Positions 48,624-59,380 of a stretch of 64,000 nt of DNA are shown piece after piece. Made by a program: the position numbers and the translations under genes. The first letter of the stretch is position 1. The number at the start of each line of letters is the position of its first letter. Source of the stretch: Hymenoscyphus infarciens (taxonomy: Eukaryota > Ascomycota > Leotiomycetes > Helotiales > Helotiaceae); assembly GCA_001414345.1 (NCBI GenBank), contig LLCB01000018.1, forward strand, positions 62,001-126,000, given 5' to 3'. The notes below the pieces were generated by a model. It ran no database searches. It was not told the DNA's origin and saw only the letters and a list, made by a program, of their open reading frames with translations.

Positions 48624-50491
48624 TGGTAGAAGGGGAACCGAACTCTCCAACATGGAAGTTCACACAGTCAGTAGCCTCCTCCTCCACCCCTCCCTCCTTT
48701 GGCGGGGAGCACAGTTGAGACTACGCGCTGCATGTCCGACCTCAATTTGTGCTTCTGCGAGATATACACATGCAATTACAGTGCTAACCCACCATCTAGA
48801 TGTTTTGGAGATAAGGGAGATGTTGAAGATATTACAGAGGGTTAGTTTTACCGCCTTCGATCTCGAGGGAACTTCTACAGCTGCTCCAAGTGAAGCTCTT
48901 ACCGCTTGGCTATGGATTTTTGGGACAAGGCTGATGTGCGTGACAACAGCGGATATCATATCAACGGTCGAGTTCGACCACACGGGTAACTATCTCGCCA
49001 CTGGAGACAAAGGAGGGAGAGTTGTTTTATTTGAGAGGAACGAGACGGTACGTTGGACAATGGCATATTCCGGGGCACAAGGGCATCTACAAGCACGGAG
49101 CTAACGAGGTCTACAGAAAAAGACTTGCGAGTATAAATTTCACACCGAATTTCAATCCCACGAGCCTGAATTCGATTACCTAAAGTCCCTCGAAATAGAA
49201 GAAAAGATAAACAAAATCAAGTGGTGTAAACGACAGAATGCCTCCCACTACCTCCTCTCGACCAACGATAAGACAATCAAATTATGGAAGGTCTTTGAGA
49301 AGTCATTGAAGGTCGTCGCGGAAAACAACCTCTCCCACGACTTGACACCCGGAAATGTGGCAGGTGGCGGGGGGGTTCGTCCCATTTCCAATGTCCATTT
49401 CACAAGCGCTCATGACCTCAAATTACCCCGCCTCACCCACCATGACACTGTCGTTGCCGCTGTACCTCGCCGAACATATGCCAACGCACACGCGTACCAT
49501 ATCAACAGCATCTCCGTGAATAGTGATGGGGAGACTTTCATCAGCAGTGATGACTTGAGAATAAATCTCTGGAATCTCAACATTCAAGACCAGAGTTTCA
49601 ACATTGTCGATATCAAGCCAGCCAACATGGAAGAATTGACTGAAGTCATTACCGCTGCTGAATTCCACCCACAGAGTTGTAATTGGTTCATGTATGCAAG
49701 TTCGAAAGGTACCATCAAGCTGGCGGATATGAGAGAGAGTGCTCTATGTGACCAACATGCGAAGCGTAAGCTCTTTTGTTCTCCCAAAGATCCATTCATA
49801 TCTAACACGCCCCCCAGAATTCGAGCAGGAGGAAGATCCATCGGCAAGATCATTCTTCTCTGAAATTATTTCTTCAATTTCCGATGTCCGATTCTCTCAC
49901 GATGGGCGATATATTCTCTCACGTGATTATCTCACAGTCAAGATTTGGGACGTGAACATGGAACGACAACCAGTCAAGACCATTCCAATCCACGAACACC
50001 TTCGACCTCGACTTTGCGATACTTACGAAAACGATAGCATCTTTGACAAGTTCGAGGTTGTCTTCTCTGGAGACGCCAAGAATGTCATGACAGGTAGTTA
50101 CAACAACAACTTCATGATCTATCCTTCAGACCCAGAGAAGGAAGTCGAAGTTGTTTTGCAAGCCGATAAATCCGCCTTCAAGGCCAAGAAGGTTGGTGTA
50201 CCCACTCCAATCAATGCTTCGACGAGCCCTACTGCTACGAACGGTAAGAAAGGCAATTCCAGAGCCAACAGCCCAGCGGCTGGCGCAGCCGGTCAAGGTG
50301 GCAGAATGCGGAAGGAAACTGATGCCGACCAAATTGATTTCAATAAAAAGATCTTGCATATGAGCTGGCATCCATTCGAAGACAGCATCGCGATTGCTGC
50401 TACCAACAACGTAAGTCTGCTATCTAAGATGTATTGGGAAGTGCGATAGATGGCTAACCATTTCCAGCTTTTCGTCTTCTCCGCGTTGTAG
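48624..50491 (+). CDS. CDC55: Protein phosphatase 2A regulatory subunit B (B55/Cdc55 type)
   Basis: Six exons (48624-48667, 48800-48840, 48950-49047, 49117-49765, 49818-50410, 50468-50491) join in phase to about 482 residues. The N-terminus [49 protein letters not shown], assembled from three small exons, is the B55 signature. WD-type repeats follow ([79 protein letters not shown]). A Ser/Ala-rich insertion of about 50 residues ([19 protein letters not shown]) precedes the last blade and is common in filamentous fungi. The end NNLFVFSAL is carried by a 24-bp exon. The subunit targets PP2A to substrates in mitosis and morphogenesis. The first donor (CA/GTCAGT) is weak, but it is required for frame. 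Confidence 0.93.
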
Positions 50492-52270
50492 AGGATTTTG
50501 TTCTGCGAGGAATGGAGTCTCTTGGTGTCATATTCTATCGGCGCTTCCGTGCTTGGCTAGCTACAGCATTCACAAATTCCTGGTCCCAGGATTCTCAATT
50601 CACCCCCCCCCCATACCACAGATTTTGCTAGTCATGAGAAACGAAATACAACAACATCATTGATGATAGACAGCGATCCCAGTTCCAGCGGAAGCTCGTA
50701 AGTCGGCGTGGATAATCGGAGGATGGTAGTCGTTTATGGCCAGCTGGGAGGAATGTCCCATGTCCTGGCAGGCAATCATGTTTTGCTGTTGATGATGGAG
50801 CTTGAAGTTTATGAGGTGTTCATGGCTTCGGGTGAGTTCCCAGCGATCAAGTAGACTAGTCACCTCGCAGATGAATAATGCAAAAGAGATTCGAGTATGT
50901 ATGGCTGGCTTGCGTGTGGTCTTCTGATGTGAAGCTTTTACCCGGCGCTACTACTTGAGGGTTGTAGTATCTCCACACGTGCCTACACTAATGAGATATT
51001 CTCTTTAGGGTTGGCACCTGCAGGTATCTGCATCTCTGTGCATCTATGTGCATCTATGCCGTGCAGATGGGACTTGTCCTCGAATATTGATTGACCCTTC
51101 CTACGGAAAAATACAAAAGCCGGAGAAAATGGGGTTTGAAGCTGGCTTGCCAGGAAAGTTTTGAAGGATACGAAGTCGAAGCTATTCGCGAGAGATATTT
51201 GTTCATTGTGACCTGCCTGTTTCGGAGCTATTTACGTGAGCCCACCACTGCAGGACAACCTGATGGGCTAGGGGGTGATGCCAATGCTACCCACCTACGG
51301 GTGTAAGAATTCCGGCTTTTCAATTATCATTCGAGAGGATTTAGACAAACGTTCTCGGCTATTTATCTTTAAACTACTATATTTTGAAGAGTTTGTGTTT
51401 AGAAAGCTTACCGGAAAACCTTCCTCTACCTGTGAATCTCACCCGCGACGGACTGGACTCGCAATGAGGAATATAACATAACTATAACCCCTCTTCGCCT
51501 CTTCGCCTCTTACTTGTAAGTTGTGCCTGATCTAGTCGGCGTTTTCAGCCACTCCCGCTTCCATTTGCTCGCCCGAGCGATTGCCGAAGCCAGGCTAAAC
51601 CTAGGAAACAAGAGACTGCCCTGTATGGGGATCGCAGGTGTGTGTGACGTCCATTACAGGGCATTTAGCACTTAGCACTTAGCACCCGCAGGCTTCAAGG
51701 GTTCAAGGGTTCGCCCTCGACGAAACCAGTAGGCTGCACGCACGATCAATTTGGCCTGTAAGGATTCTAAAGACAGCAAGCAAGCTACTTGCCTGCCCTG
51801 CCCTGCTTGCTGCAATACTGTCCCTCTACTACTACTACTACTACTACTACTATTACTACTACTACACTACTTGCACTCTTTCTCCCGGCAACCAAGTTAT
51901 GCCGTAGTGTCATCGCATTCTCATTTTGTTTAAGTAAGTACCATGTACCGAAATCTCCCACGTCTTCCCTCCCCTCCCCTCTGCCAGTCCTGCCAGCTCC
52001 AGCTCCAGCTCCAGCTCCAGCTCCCACTCCCACTCTCTCCGTCTCAAGTTCCCCAAGTCAGTCAGCAAGCATGAGAGCATGAAGGGACCGTGTCAGTAAT
52101 TTTCGACGTCAACGTGTCCGAGTCAGCCTGGAATCCCTCGACCAAGCGCCCCAGTCTGAATTGCATTGCATTGCATTGCGCTGCGCAGTCGAGAAAGAGA
52201 AAAAAAAAAAGTTGGAAAAGATTGTCCGAGACGAGCTGCCACCTTGATCAGCAGAGACCAATTTGGGAAG
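50492..52270. other. 1.8-kb intergenic region with simple repeats
   Basis: No gene was recognised. A (CTA)n run lies at about 51825-51866 and an (AGCTCC)n run at about 51994-52023, both upstream of the nucleotide-sugar transporter gene and possibly in its promoter or leader. Confidence 0.55.
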
Positions 52271-53821
52271 ATGGCCAGGAGACGCAGAGCTGACTCCAGC
52301 AGCACCCAACCTCTCTCGAGCCCTATGACCGCAACCACCCGTCGTCGTTCCACCCTACGAGATCTCCAAAGCCCGCCGACACCGAGTGATGGAGACATAG
52401 TCGTGCCCAAGGTCATCAATGCTGCCCCTTCCTTGGAAAAGGCACAAATGTATGGCATAGACGACCCCAGACCCGCCTCCTCGCGGATGCTGGCCATGGC
52501 CGGGCGCATTTTCATCGAGACGATTCCACAATGGTTGGCAATAGGGGTCATGTTGGGGTTGATTTTTGGCGGCTGTTGCTCAAATGTGAGTGACTCTGGT
52601 CGGAATGGTCGGATCCATGCAAGAGGGAGGCTCATGAATTTCCACAGGTCTTTGCGCTGGAGGCCATTGTGAAGTAAGTCACCAAGGTCCAAGCACTAGA
52701 GTGTCCGGGAGAAAAGTGTGCTAACATCTACACTAGGGTTGAACCAGAGAGTGGTATGAATACATTGCCAGCCATGACAAAAGCCAGAAGCTGACCCCTT
52801 AAAGGAACTCTCTTGACTTTTGTTCAATTCCTCTTCGTGGCCACGACGGGATACATCTCCCAATTCGACAAGAATCGCCCTCCGCTATTCCTCAAGCCGA
52901 ATCGAGTACCAATCCGACGATGGATGATCAACATTCTATTATTCTTCACAATCAACGTACTGAATAACCACGCATTTAGCTATAACATATCGGTTCCCAT
53001 TCATATTATTCTTCGATCCGGAGGGAGTATCACAACGCTTGCGGCCGGCTATCTATGGGGGAAGCGGTTTTCCAGAATACAGGTTCTCGCTGTCACTCTC
53101 TTGACAGTTGGTGTGGTCATTGCAGCGTGGTCAGATCAGCAGTCAAAGGTAAAGAGAACCCGTGTCATTTTCTCCTATGTTTGACTAATATGTATAACAG
53201 AAAGGAATCGCGACACCTACAGATCTTCCCCCGTTTAGCACCGGACTCGCCATACTTTTTGTTGCACAAGTACTTTCCGCAATCATGGGCCTGTACACCG
53301 AAGAGACGTACAAGGAATACGGGCCTCATTGGAAGGAGAACCTGTTTTATTCTCACTTACTGGCACTACCTCTATTCATGCCATTCTTACCCGCCATGCA
53401 CCGCCAATTTTTGAAATTAGCTGCCTCGCCTCCACTAGGATTGCCATGGCAGGAATCTTACGCCAATCTTCCGATGGAGGTTCAATCGGGATTGAGCAAG
53501 ATTCATATCCCAAGTCAATTCGCCTACTTGATCACCAATGTATTGACACAATACGCTTGCATTCGAGGTGTAAATCTACTTGCCTCGGCAGCTTCCGCTC
53601 TTACTGTAACCATTGTACTAAACGTACGGAAGCTGGTAAGCTTGTTGTTGAGCATTTGGTTGTTTGGAAATAGACTGTCTCCAGGGACGCTACTCGGAGC
53701 GGTGATTGTGTTTGGTGCGGGAGGGATGTATGGACTTGACGGAGGATCTAAGAAGAGTACCGGGAGGGCCAGGCATAGAGCCAGTATTGCCAGTGTCAGT
53801 ACTAATGGGAAATCTGGATAG
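52271..53821 (+). CDS. YEA4: Nucleotide-sugar transporter, Yea4/SLC35B4 (UAA) family
   Basis: Five exons (52271-52585, 52648-52673, 52737-52753, 52805-53148, 53201-53821) join in phase to about 440 residues; two of them are only 26 and 17 bp. The basic N-terminal tail is followed by around ten membrane segments. Family marks are VLNNHAFSYNISVPIHIILRSGGSITTLAAGYLWGKR, GLYTEETYKEYGPHWKENLFYSHLLALP and a C-terminal half with LTVTIVLNVRKLVSLLLSIWLFGN, then a charged tail. Yea4 in yeast and SLC35B4 in animals carry UDP-N-acetylglucosamine (and UDP-xylose in animals) into the ER or Golgi, which would link this gene to chitin or glycan synthesis; the exact sugar is inferred. The start at 52271 begins MARRRRADSSS and lies in an open upstream frame. 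Confidence 0.87.
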
Positions 53822-54060
53822 AATAAATGTAAAGCAGGTACTTTTAAAGGACGCAGTACGCTGGGTGATGATATGAAATGATTTCTTTGTCCTACCCATA
53901 TTTCACTGCCCAAGTTAAAAGTGGTTGATTCATTCAAGTAGAACGGCGTTAAGTTTCTCCGATTGGTTGTTTCCTGGTGCAGATCCCCTGCCGATCCTGG
54001 AGCTCTTAAACTTGAAGCTCCACCCAAAATTCACATTGGAACCAGGAAACACAAAACAAA

Positions 54061-57000
54061 ATGGCGCCCCTCCCCCTCGATACCGATGGTTCGGATACCC
54101 CGCCAATGTTACCTGACGCCGCAATGATCGAAGACGATACACCAGAGAATCGAACCCCACAAGAAGATGAAGGAGAGGTCGAGGACGGAGAGGTCGAGGA
54201 TGAAGAGGGCATGCTCCCGCGAGACTATCAACAGAAGACTGCGTACTATGACTATGTCGCGGACAAGCAATTGAGCCAGGCAGATGCGAAGCTCTTCTAC
54301 CAGCGAAGTCAACAGGAAGGAAATAAGACGGGCGGAAGCAATTGGGGAAACTCACAGAGCTCACCACAAGGAAGTCCAGTCATAATTCCCAGATCGATCC
54401 CAAATGGGTTCGAGGCGACCCAGACAGGTGTTCGTAGGTCAAACAGTGTCAACTCGGTAAAGAGTGGTGGAAATGTGCTCTCTCCTAGGTTAGCGCTTCC
54501 ATTCTGTCTTTGCGCGCTAGATAAATATGCTAACTCAATTCGTAGATATAAACCAGCTTACCCAGTTGGAATATCAGACCCCAACAAACATCCTGAGAGC
54601 AACCTCATTCAAGACCCAGGTGCCGCTATTCTTCAAAGCTCAACTGAACCCCATCGCGTAGATTCTCTCTTACGAGCCGACCGAGAAGCTAGAGAACACG
54701 CAGCGCACCCTTATCTCCCCCATGAAACGAAACCTTTATTGGAGACAGAAGGACTACATGGGGCAGGTGCCGGAGTTGGTGTAGGTCATGGCGTTGGCGG
54801 GTTTGCAGATAATGATGCTCAAATCACATCGGAGTTGAGAGAAATATACTCGAACATTCAAAAGATATTGGACATTCGTCACAAATATATTCGCCTTTCT
54901 TTGCAACAAGATGGTGACAATCCAAAGGATGACCACAATTGGAATATATACCCTCCCCCGCCAGAGCCTGCTTGGTATGAGGAGAAAGATCGTTACGGTA
55001 CCGGTAATGCTGAGAGAGGAAGCCAGAATGCGAGCCTGACAAATAGTATGGTACTTGAGAAACCGCAAAGCAAGAGTAATGAAGGCAGTGTCCGGAATTT
55101 CAGCACGACAAGTCTAACCCAAATCCCACAAAGTCCTGTTCTGGAGAAAAAGAAGAAGAAGCGCAAGCCTGGTGAGGATATCGGTGGAGACTTTGACATG
55201 GAAGAATTACTACCACTGCCAGGACCTAGCGAGATGGTCTTTCGGATGGATGCAAGTAGCGTCTATCAAGTTTACGAAAACTCCAAGGCCGATGAAATTG
55301 ACAGCCCTGTCCTCAATTTCCCCACCCTTCGAGATTTCTACAAAGACTTGGAAGCCCTTCTTGATATTTCTTCAGATGGCCCAAGCAAGAGCTTTGCCTT
55401 TCGTCGCTTACAATACCTCGAGGGTAAGTTCAATCTATACGTTCTTCTAAACGAGTACCAGGAAATGGCGGACAGCAAGAGAGTGCCACACAGAGATTTC
55501 TACAATGTCAGAAAGGTCGATACTCACGTTCACCACTCTGCTTGTATGAATCAAAAGCATTTGCTACGATTTATCAAGAGCAAGATGAAGAAGTGTCCCG
55601 ATGAGGTGGTCATGTTTAGAGACGGGAAGCATCTTACGTTGCAAGAAGTCTTTCAGAGCATCAACTTGACATCATATGATCTCAGTATTGATACGCTCGA
55701 TATGCACGTAAGTAAAGGTCGTAAGTAGATATTTCACTCAACTAATTTCTTCAGGCTCATACGGACTCGTTTCATCGTTTCGATAAATTCAATCTCAAGT
55801 ACAACCCCATTGGGGAATCTCGTTTGAGAACTATCTTTTTGAAGACGGATAATTTCATCAATGGAAGATACTTGGCGGAGATTACTAAGGAAGTTATTTC
55901 TGATTTGGAGTCGAGTAAATACCAGATGGCGGAGTGGCGTATATCGGTATATGGGGTAAGTTAGCTTCTCGAGGCACTTTTTTCTTATTTTTCATTTATC
56001 TCCGAAATCGCTGGTCAACCTACCCGATGGTTCCAAAAATTGTGGGAAATTTGTTCTCAGCATCATACCACATCTCATATTTATCTGCTTCAATAAACTA
56101 ACTCCTTTTAGCGAAGCATCGATGAATGGGATAAATTGGCCGCTTGGGTTGTGGATAACAAGCTTTTCTCTCACAACGTTCGCTGGTTAATTCAAGTACC
56201 TCGTTTATTCGACGTCTACAAAGCCACTGGCTTGATGGAGAATTTCGAGCAGGTTGTCAAAAATCTATTCCAGCCACTCTTTGAAGTCACCAAAGACCCT
56301 ACAAGTCACCCAAAGTTACACATTTTCTTGCAGAGAGTCATTGGTTTTGACAGTGTCGACGATGAAAGTAAACCAGAACGCAGATTGTACAGAAAGTTTC
56401 CTGTACCCAGCGAGTGGGACTCCAAGCAAAACCCTCCTTACAGTTACTGGATCTATTACCTTCTCGCGAACATGGCTTCGTTGAATGTATGGAGAAAGCA
56501 GCGTGGGTTCAACACATTCCTGCTACGTCCTCATTCTGGCGAAGCTGGTGATACCGATCATTTGGCCGCAGCTGTTCTCGGTTGTCACAGTATCAGTCAT
56601 GGACTGCTACTACGCAAAGTTCCTCTGCTTCAGTACATTTTCTATCTCGAACAGATTGGTGTAGCAATGTCTCCTCTCAGTAACAATGCTTTGTTCTTGG
56701 CGTATGAGAGAAATCCTTTCCTGAGTTATTTCAAGCGTGGTTTGAATGTCTCCCTTTCTACCGATGATCCTCTTCAATTCGCTTTCACCAAGGAACCTCT
56801 TATTGAAGAGTACTCTGTCGCTGCTCAGATCTACAAGCTTAGTGCTGTGGATATGTGTGAGTTGGCGAAGAATTCTGTCACGCAGAGTGGGTATGAACAT
56901 GCTGTTAAACAGAGATGGCTTGGTCGCTTTTATAATCTGCCTGGTGTTATGGGTAATGTTATGGCGAAGAGTAATGTGCCGAATATTCGTGAGGGGTTTA

Positions 57001-57695
57001 GGCATGAGACTTTGTTGCAAGAACATGCCATGTAAGTTCCCACAGAACACATCACGAGAAAAATCACTAATTATTGTAGGATTGAACGCTATACCGCCGT
57101 CGCAACACCAATAGCTACAGCTCCGAACCCCACAACCGAACAAACCATCCCAAAATCACCCTTCTCCCCGACGTCCTCTAAAATCGCACACGCCTCCCCA
57201 AGCGGTCCGGAGTCTGTAGCATTACCCTACCGACCCTTCCCCGCGCAAGCAGCACGTATCCCGCGCTCACACTCGCAGGTCCAACTCGACGGGCTATCCC
57301 AAGGTACCAGTCAAGCTCACGGGTCCCCCCTTCAACAGGGTTCCTCGACGGATCATAGGGTCTTGTCCTCGCCGCATTTGAATAGTACACCGTCATGGCC
57401 AGTGGAGAGTTTCAGTGATTTGAGGTTGAGTGGGAGTGAGCCGAAGATTTTCCCGGGGTTGGTTAGTAGGACTCAACGCAAGGATAGTCTGGGTGTGCAT
57501 GCGAGGAAGGGGAGTGGGAGTGAGGGGGATTTTGAGGGGTATCATGGGAAGGGGGAGGGGAGTGGGGGAGGGGGAAGTGTTGGCGGGATGGGGCATACGA
57601 GGAAGGGGAGGAGTGCTAGTAGTTTGAGAGAAGTTGGGGGGGTTGTTGATGAGGAGCAGGAGCATGAAATCGAGAGTGATGGTGGTTCTAACTAG
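54061..57695 (+). CDS. AMD1: AMP deaminase
   Basis: Five exons (54061-54488, 54546-55707, 55755-55955, 56112-57031, 57080-57695) join in phase to about 1108 residues. The enzyme hydrolyses AMP to IMP and ammonia in the purine nucleotide cycle. The catalytic half contains the zinc-binding [12 protein letters not shown] near residue 468, [20 protein letters not shown] with its neighbouring His/Glu, GHSISHG-like CHSISHG, and the closing [10 protein letters not shown] near residue 812. The N-terminal about 140 residues are acidic, with [14 protein letters not shown], as in other fungal AMP deaminases. After the enzyme core ends ([17 protein letters not shown]) there is an unusually long tail of about 200 residues rich in Ser, Pro and Gly that is probably disordered. 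The first intron (57 bp) keeps the frame open if read through. Confidence 0.95.
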
Positions 57696-57770
57696 AACGG
57701 GGAATGCTACGTTAATTGGGGGTGGGTGAAATGTGGTGGTGGATTTGTACAAATCGTTTGCGTCTCTTCT

Positions 57771-58210
57771 CTGGTTTGGTCTGGTCTGGTCTGGTCTGGT
57801 CTGGTCTGGTCTGGTTTGGCTTTGGGCCTCAACGCCTTGCTTGATAGAGAGATGTGAGTAAAGAAAGACTTCCTGTCTTTAGAGGGAGAGATCACGGAAA
57901 ATGAGAGATGATAGATCTATTAAAGTAGACTTATACGGTCAGGTCAGCCTGGTACTGTATACTAGGCGTTCTTTTTTTTTTTTGGTTGGTTTGTTTGTTT
58001 GTTTGTTTGTTTCGATGGGTGGGAATGAAAATGGAAATTTAAAAAGCCTTTCTTCGCTCTTTTTTGAGGTGAGTGTGTGTGTGGTGGATGTGTGTGTGAA
58101 AGGGTTATGCAAGGGTTATGCAAGGATTGATGGAATATGTAGTAAGTAAGTAAGTAAGTAAGTAGTAAGTGAGTGTGTGGGAAGGGTGTATGTGTATGTG
58201 TATGTGTAAC
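57771..58210. repeat. Cluster of simple repeats
   Basis: Visible in order: (GGTCT)n at about 57771-57817, (GTTT)n at about 57986-58013, GTGTGT runs around 58070-58100, (GTAA)n at about 58139-58167 and GTATGT runs to 58210. These lie in or just past the 3' UTR of the AMP deaminase gene. Confidence 0.8.
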
Positions 58211-58299
58211 CAAGGGGGTTGGGGGGGAGGGGCGAGAAAGACTAAAAGACTAAAAGATGGAATTGGAATTTCCTTGAACTATGTCTTATTTCTAGTAGT

Positions 58300-58795
58300 A
58301 TTTTGTACTAGGTGGAGGATTGTACTAGGTGGAGGATTGTAAGACTTACTAGGTAGAGTTTTGTACTAGGTAGAGTTTTGTACTAGGTAGAGTATTATAC
58401 TAGATAGAGTATTATACTAGATAGAGCACTAGTAAGTAATAGAACTCGTGAACCTAGCCTATACGCTTATAATATCAAAAGCCTTATTTTTACCTCTATT
58501 TACTCTATCGATTAAATAATAGTATACTACTTTTATAATATTCTAAGAGCCTAGTACTCCTCTCCTCTCTCTAGTTCTTTTAGATCTAGTAATTACGAAT
58601 TATCTACTAGTATTAGTTATTTATTTCTTAAATTAAGCCTAAAATACTAGGATTTTTGATATTCTCGCTTAGTTATACTAGTCTACGAGTTCTGTTACCT
58701 ACTAGTGGAACTTTATATTAGGTGGAGTTTTATACTAGGTGGAATATTATTAGATAGAGTATTATACTAGGTAGAGTATTATACTAGAGAGTACT
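58300..58795. repeat. Minisatellite (TACTAGGTAGAGTTTTG-type unit) split by an insertion
   Basis: Degenerate units of about 17-19 bp containing TACTAGGTGGAG or TACTAGGTAGAG followed by a short T/A-rich spacer run from 58300 to 58426 and again from about 58720 to 58795. The gap between them is filled by the inverted-repeat element at 58427-58707, so one array appears to have been interrupted. Confidence 0.75.
58427..58707. mobile_element. 281-bp inverted-repeat element (MITE-like)
   Basis: The left end CACTAGTAAGTAATAGAACT and the reverse complement of the right end CACTAGTAGGTAACAGAACT agree in 18 of 20 bases, and both continue CGT; the differences are transitions. Similarity continues further in (AATATCAAAA in both arms). 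No ORF is inside. Because the ends contain ACTAGT and the host array contains ACTAGG/ACTAGA, the exact border and target duplication cannot be fixed. Confidence 0.65.
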
Positions 58796-59179
58796 TGGAA
58801 GAATTAAAAAGTCGAATTTCCCCCCTTTGTTTGAATATTTCTACTTCTCTCTCGGTACACCAGGGGTGGTGAGAACTTATAAGCTAGCGAATTTCTACTA
58901 AATATATACTAAGTAAGTTAAGAATACTAATATAAGGAAAATAAATTCCGTTAGCTTAGAGAGTAGAGTGTAATTCTTAACTCTGTTGCTTTAGCTTTTA
59001 AATATTAAGTCGTAGTGTTGAGGAAAATAAGTAATAAAGCGCTGGTTTTTGGTAGGGCTTTGGCGACTGGCTTACGAGTTCTGACTACCTCTGGTGGTAT
59101 GTAGTTTTTGATAGAGGTGAGAGCCTTTGATTTTGATTTTGAGGCTAGGATATATAGTGGGGTAGGGGAAGGGGAGGGG

Positions 59180-59380
59180 GTGGAGTTGAGAAGAGAAGAG
59201 AAGAGAAGAGAAGAGAAGAGAAGAAAAGAGGAAGTAGCTATGATATATAATATAAATTAGAGGGGAGAAGATACTAGATCTTCTTTCTTTCTTTCTTTCT
59301 TTATCTATTGGTTTCTTTACCTATTAATTTATTTTTAGTTTTAGTTTTAGTTTTAGGATATATATATATAGCTTATTACT
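59180..59380. repeat. Simple-sequence cluster
   Basis: A run of AGAGA/AGAAG units near 59190-59235, (TTTC)n at about 59281-59301, (TTTTAG)n at about 59331-59355, and a short TA run to about 59370. No coding content was seen. Confidence 0.8.

Noticed and set aside
48202..49104. Open frame of 300 codons on the plus strand
   Set aside because: It overlaps the first exons and introns of the PP2A subunit in another frame, has a low-complexity translation, and shows no family motif; the B55 reading explains the region.
57771..57817. Regular GGTCT repeats considered as a telomere-like or CRISPR-like array
   Set aside because: The units are contiguous with no spacers and differ from fungal telomere repeats (TTAGGG); a plain microsatellite in a 3' region.
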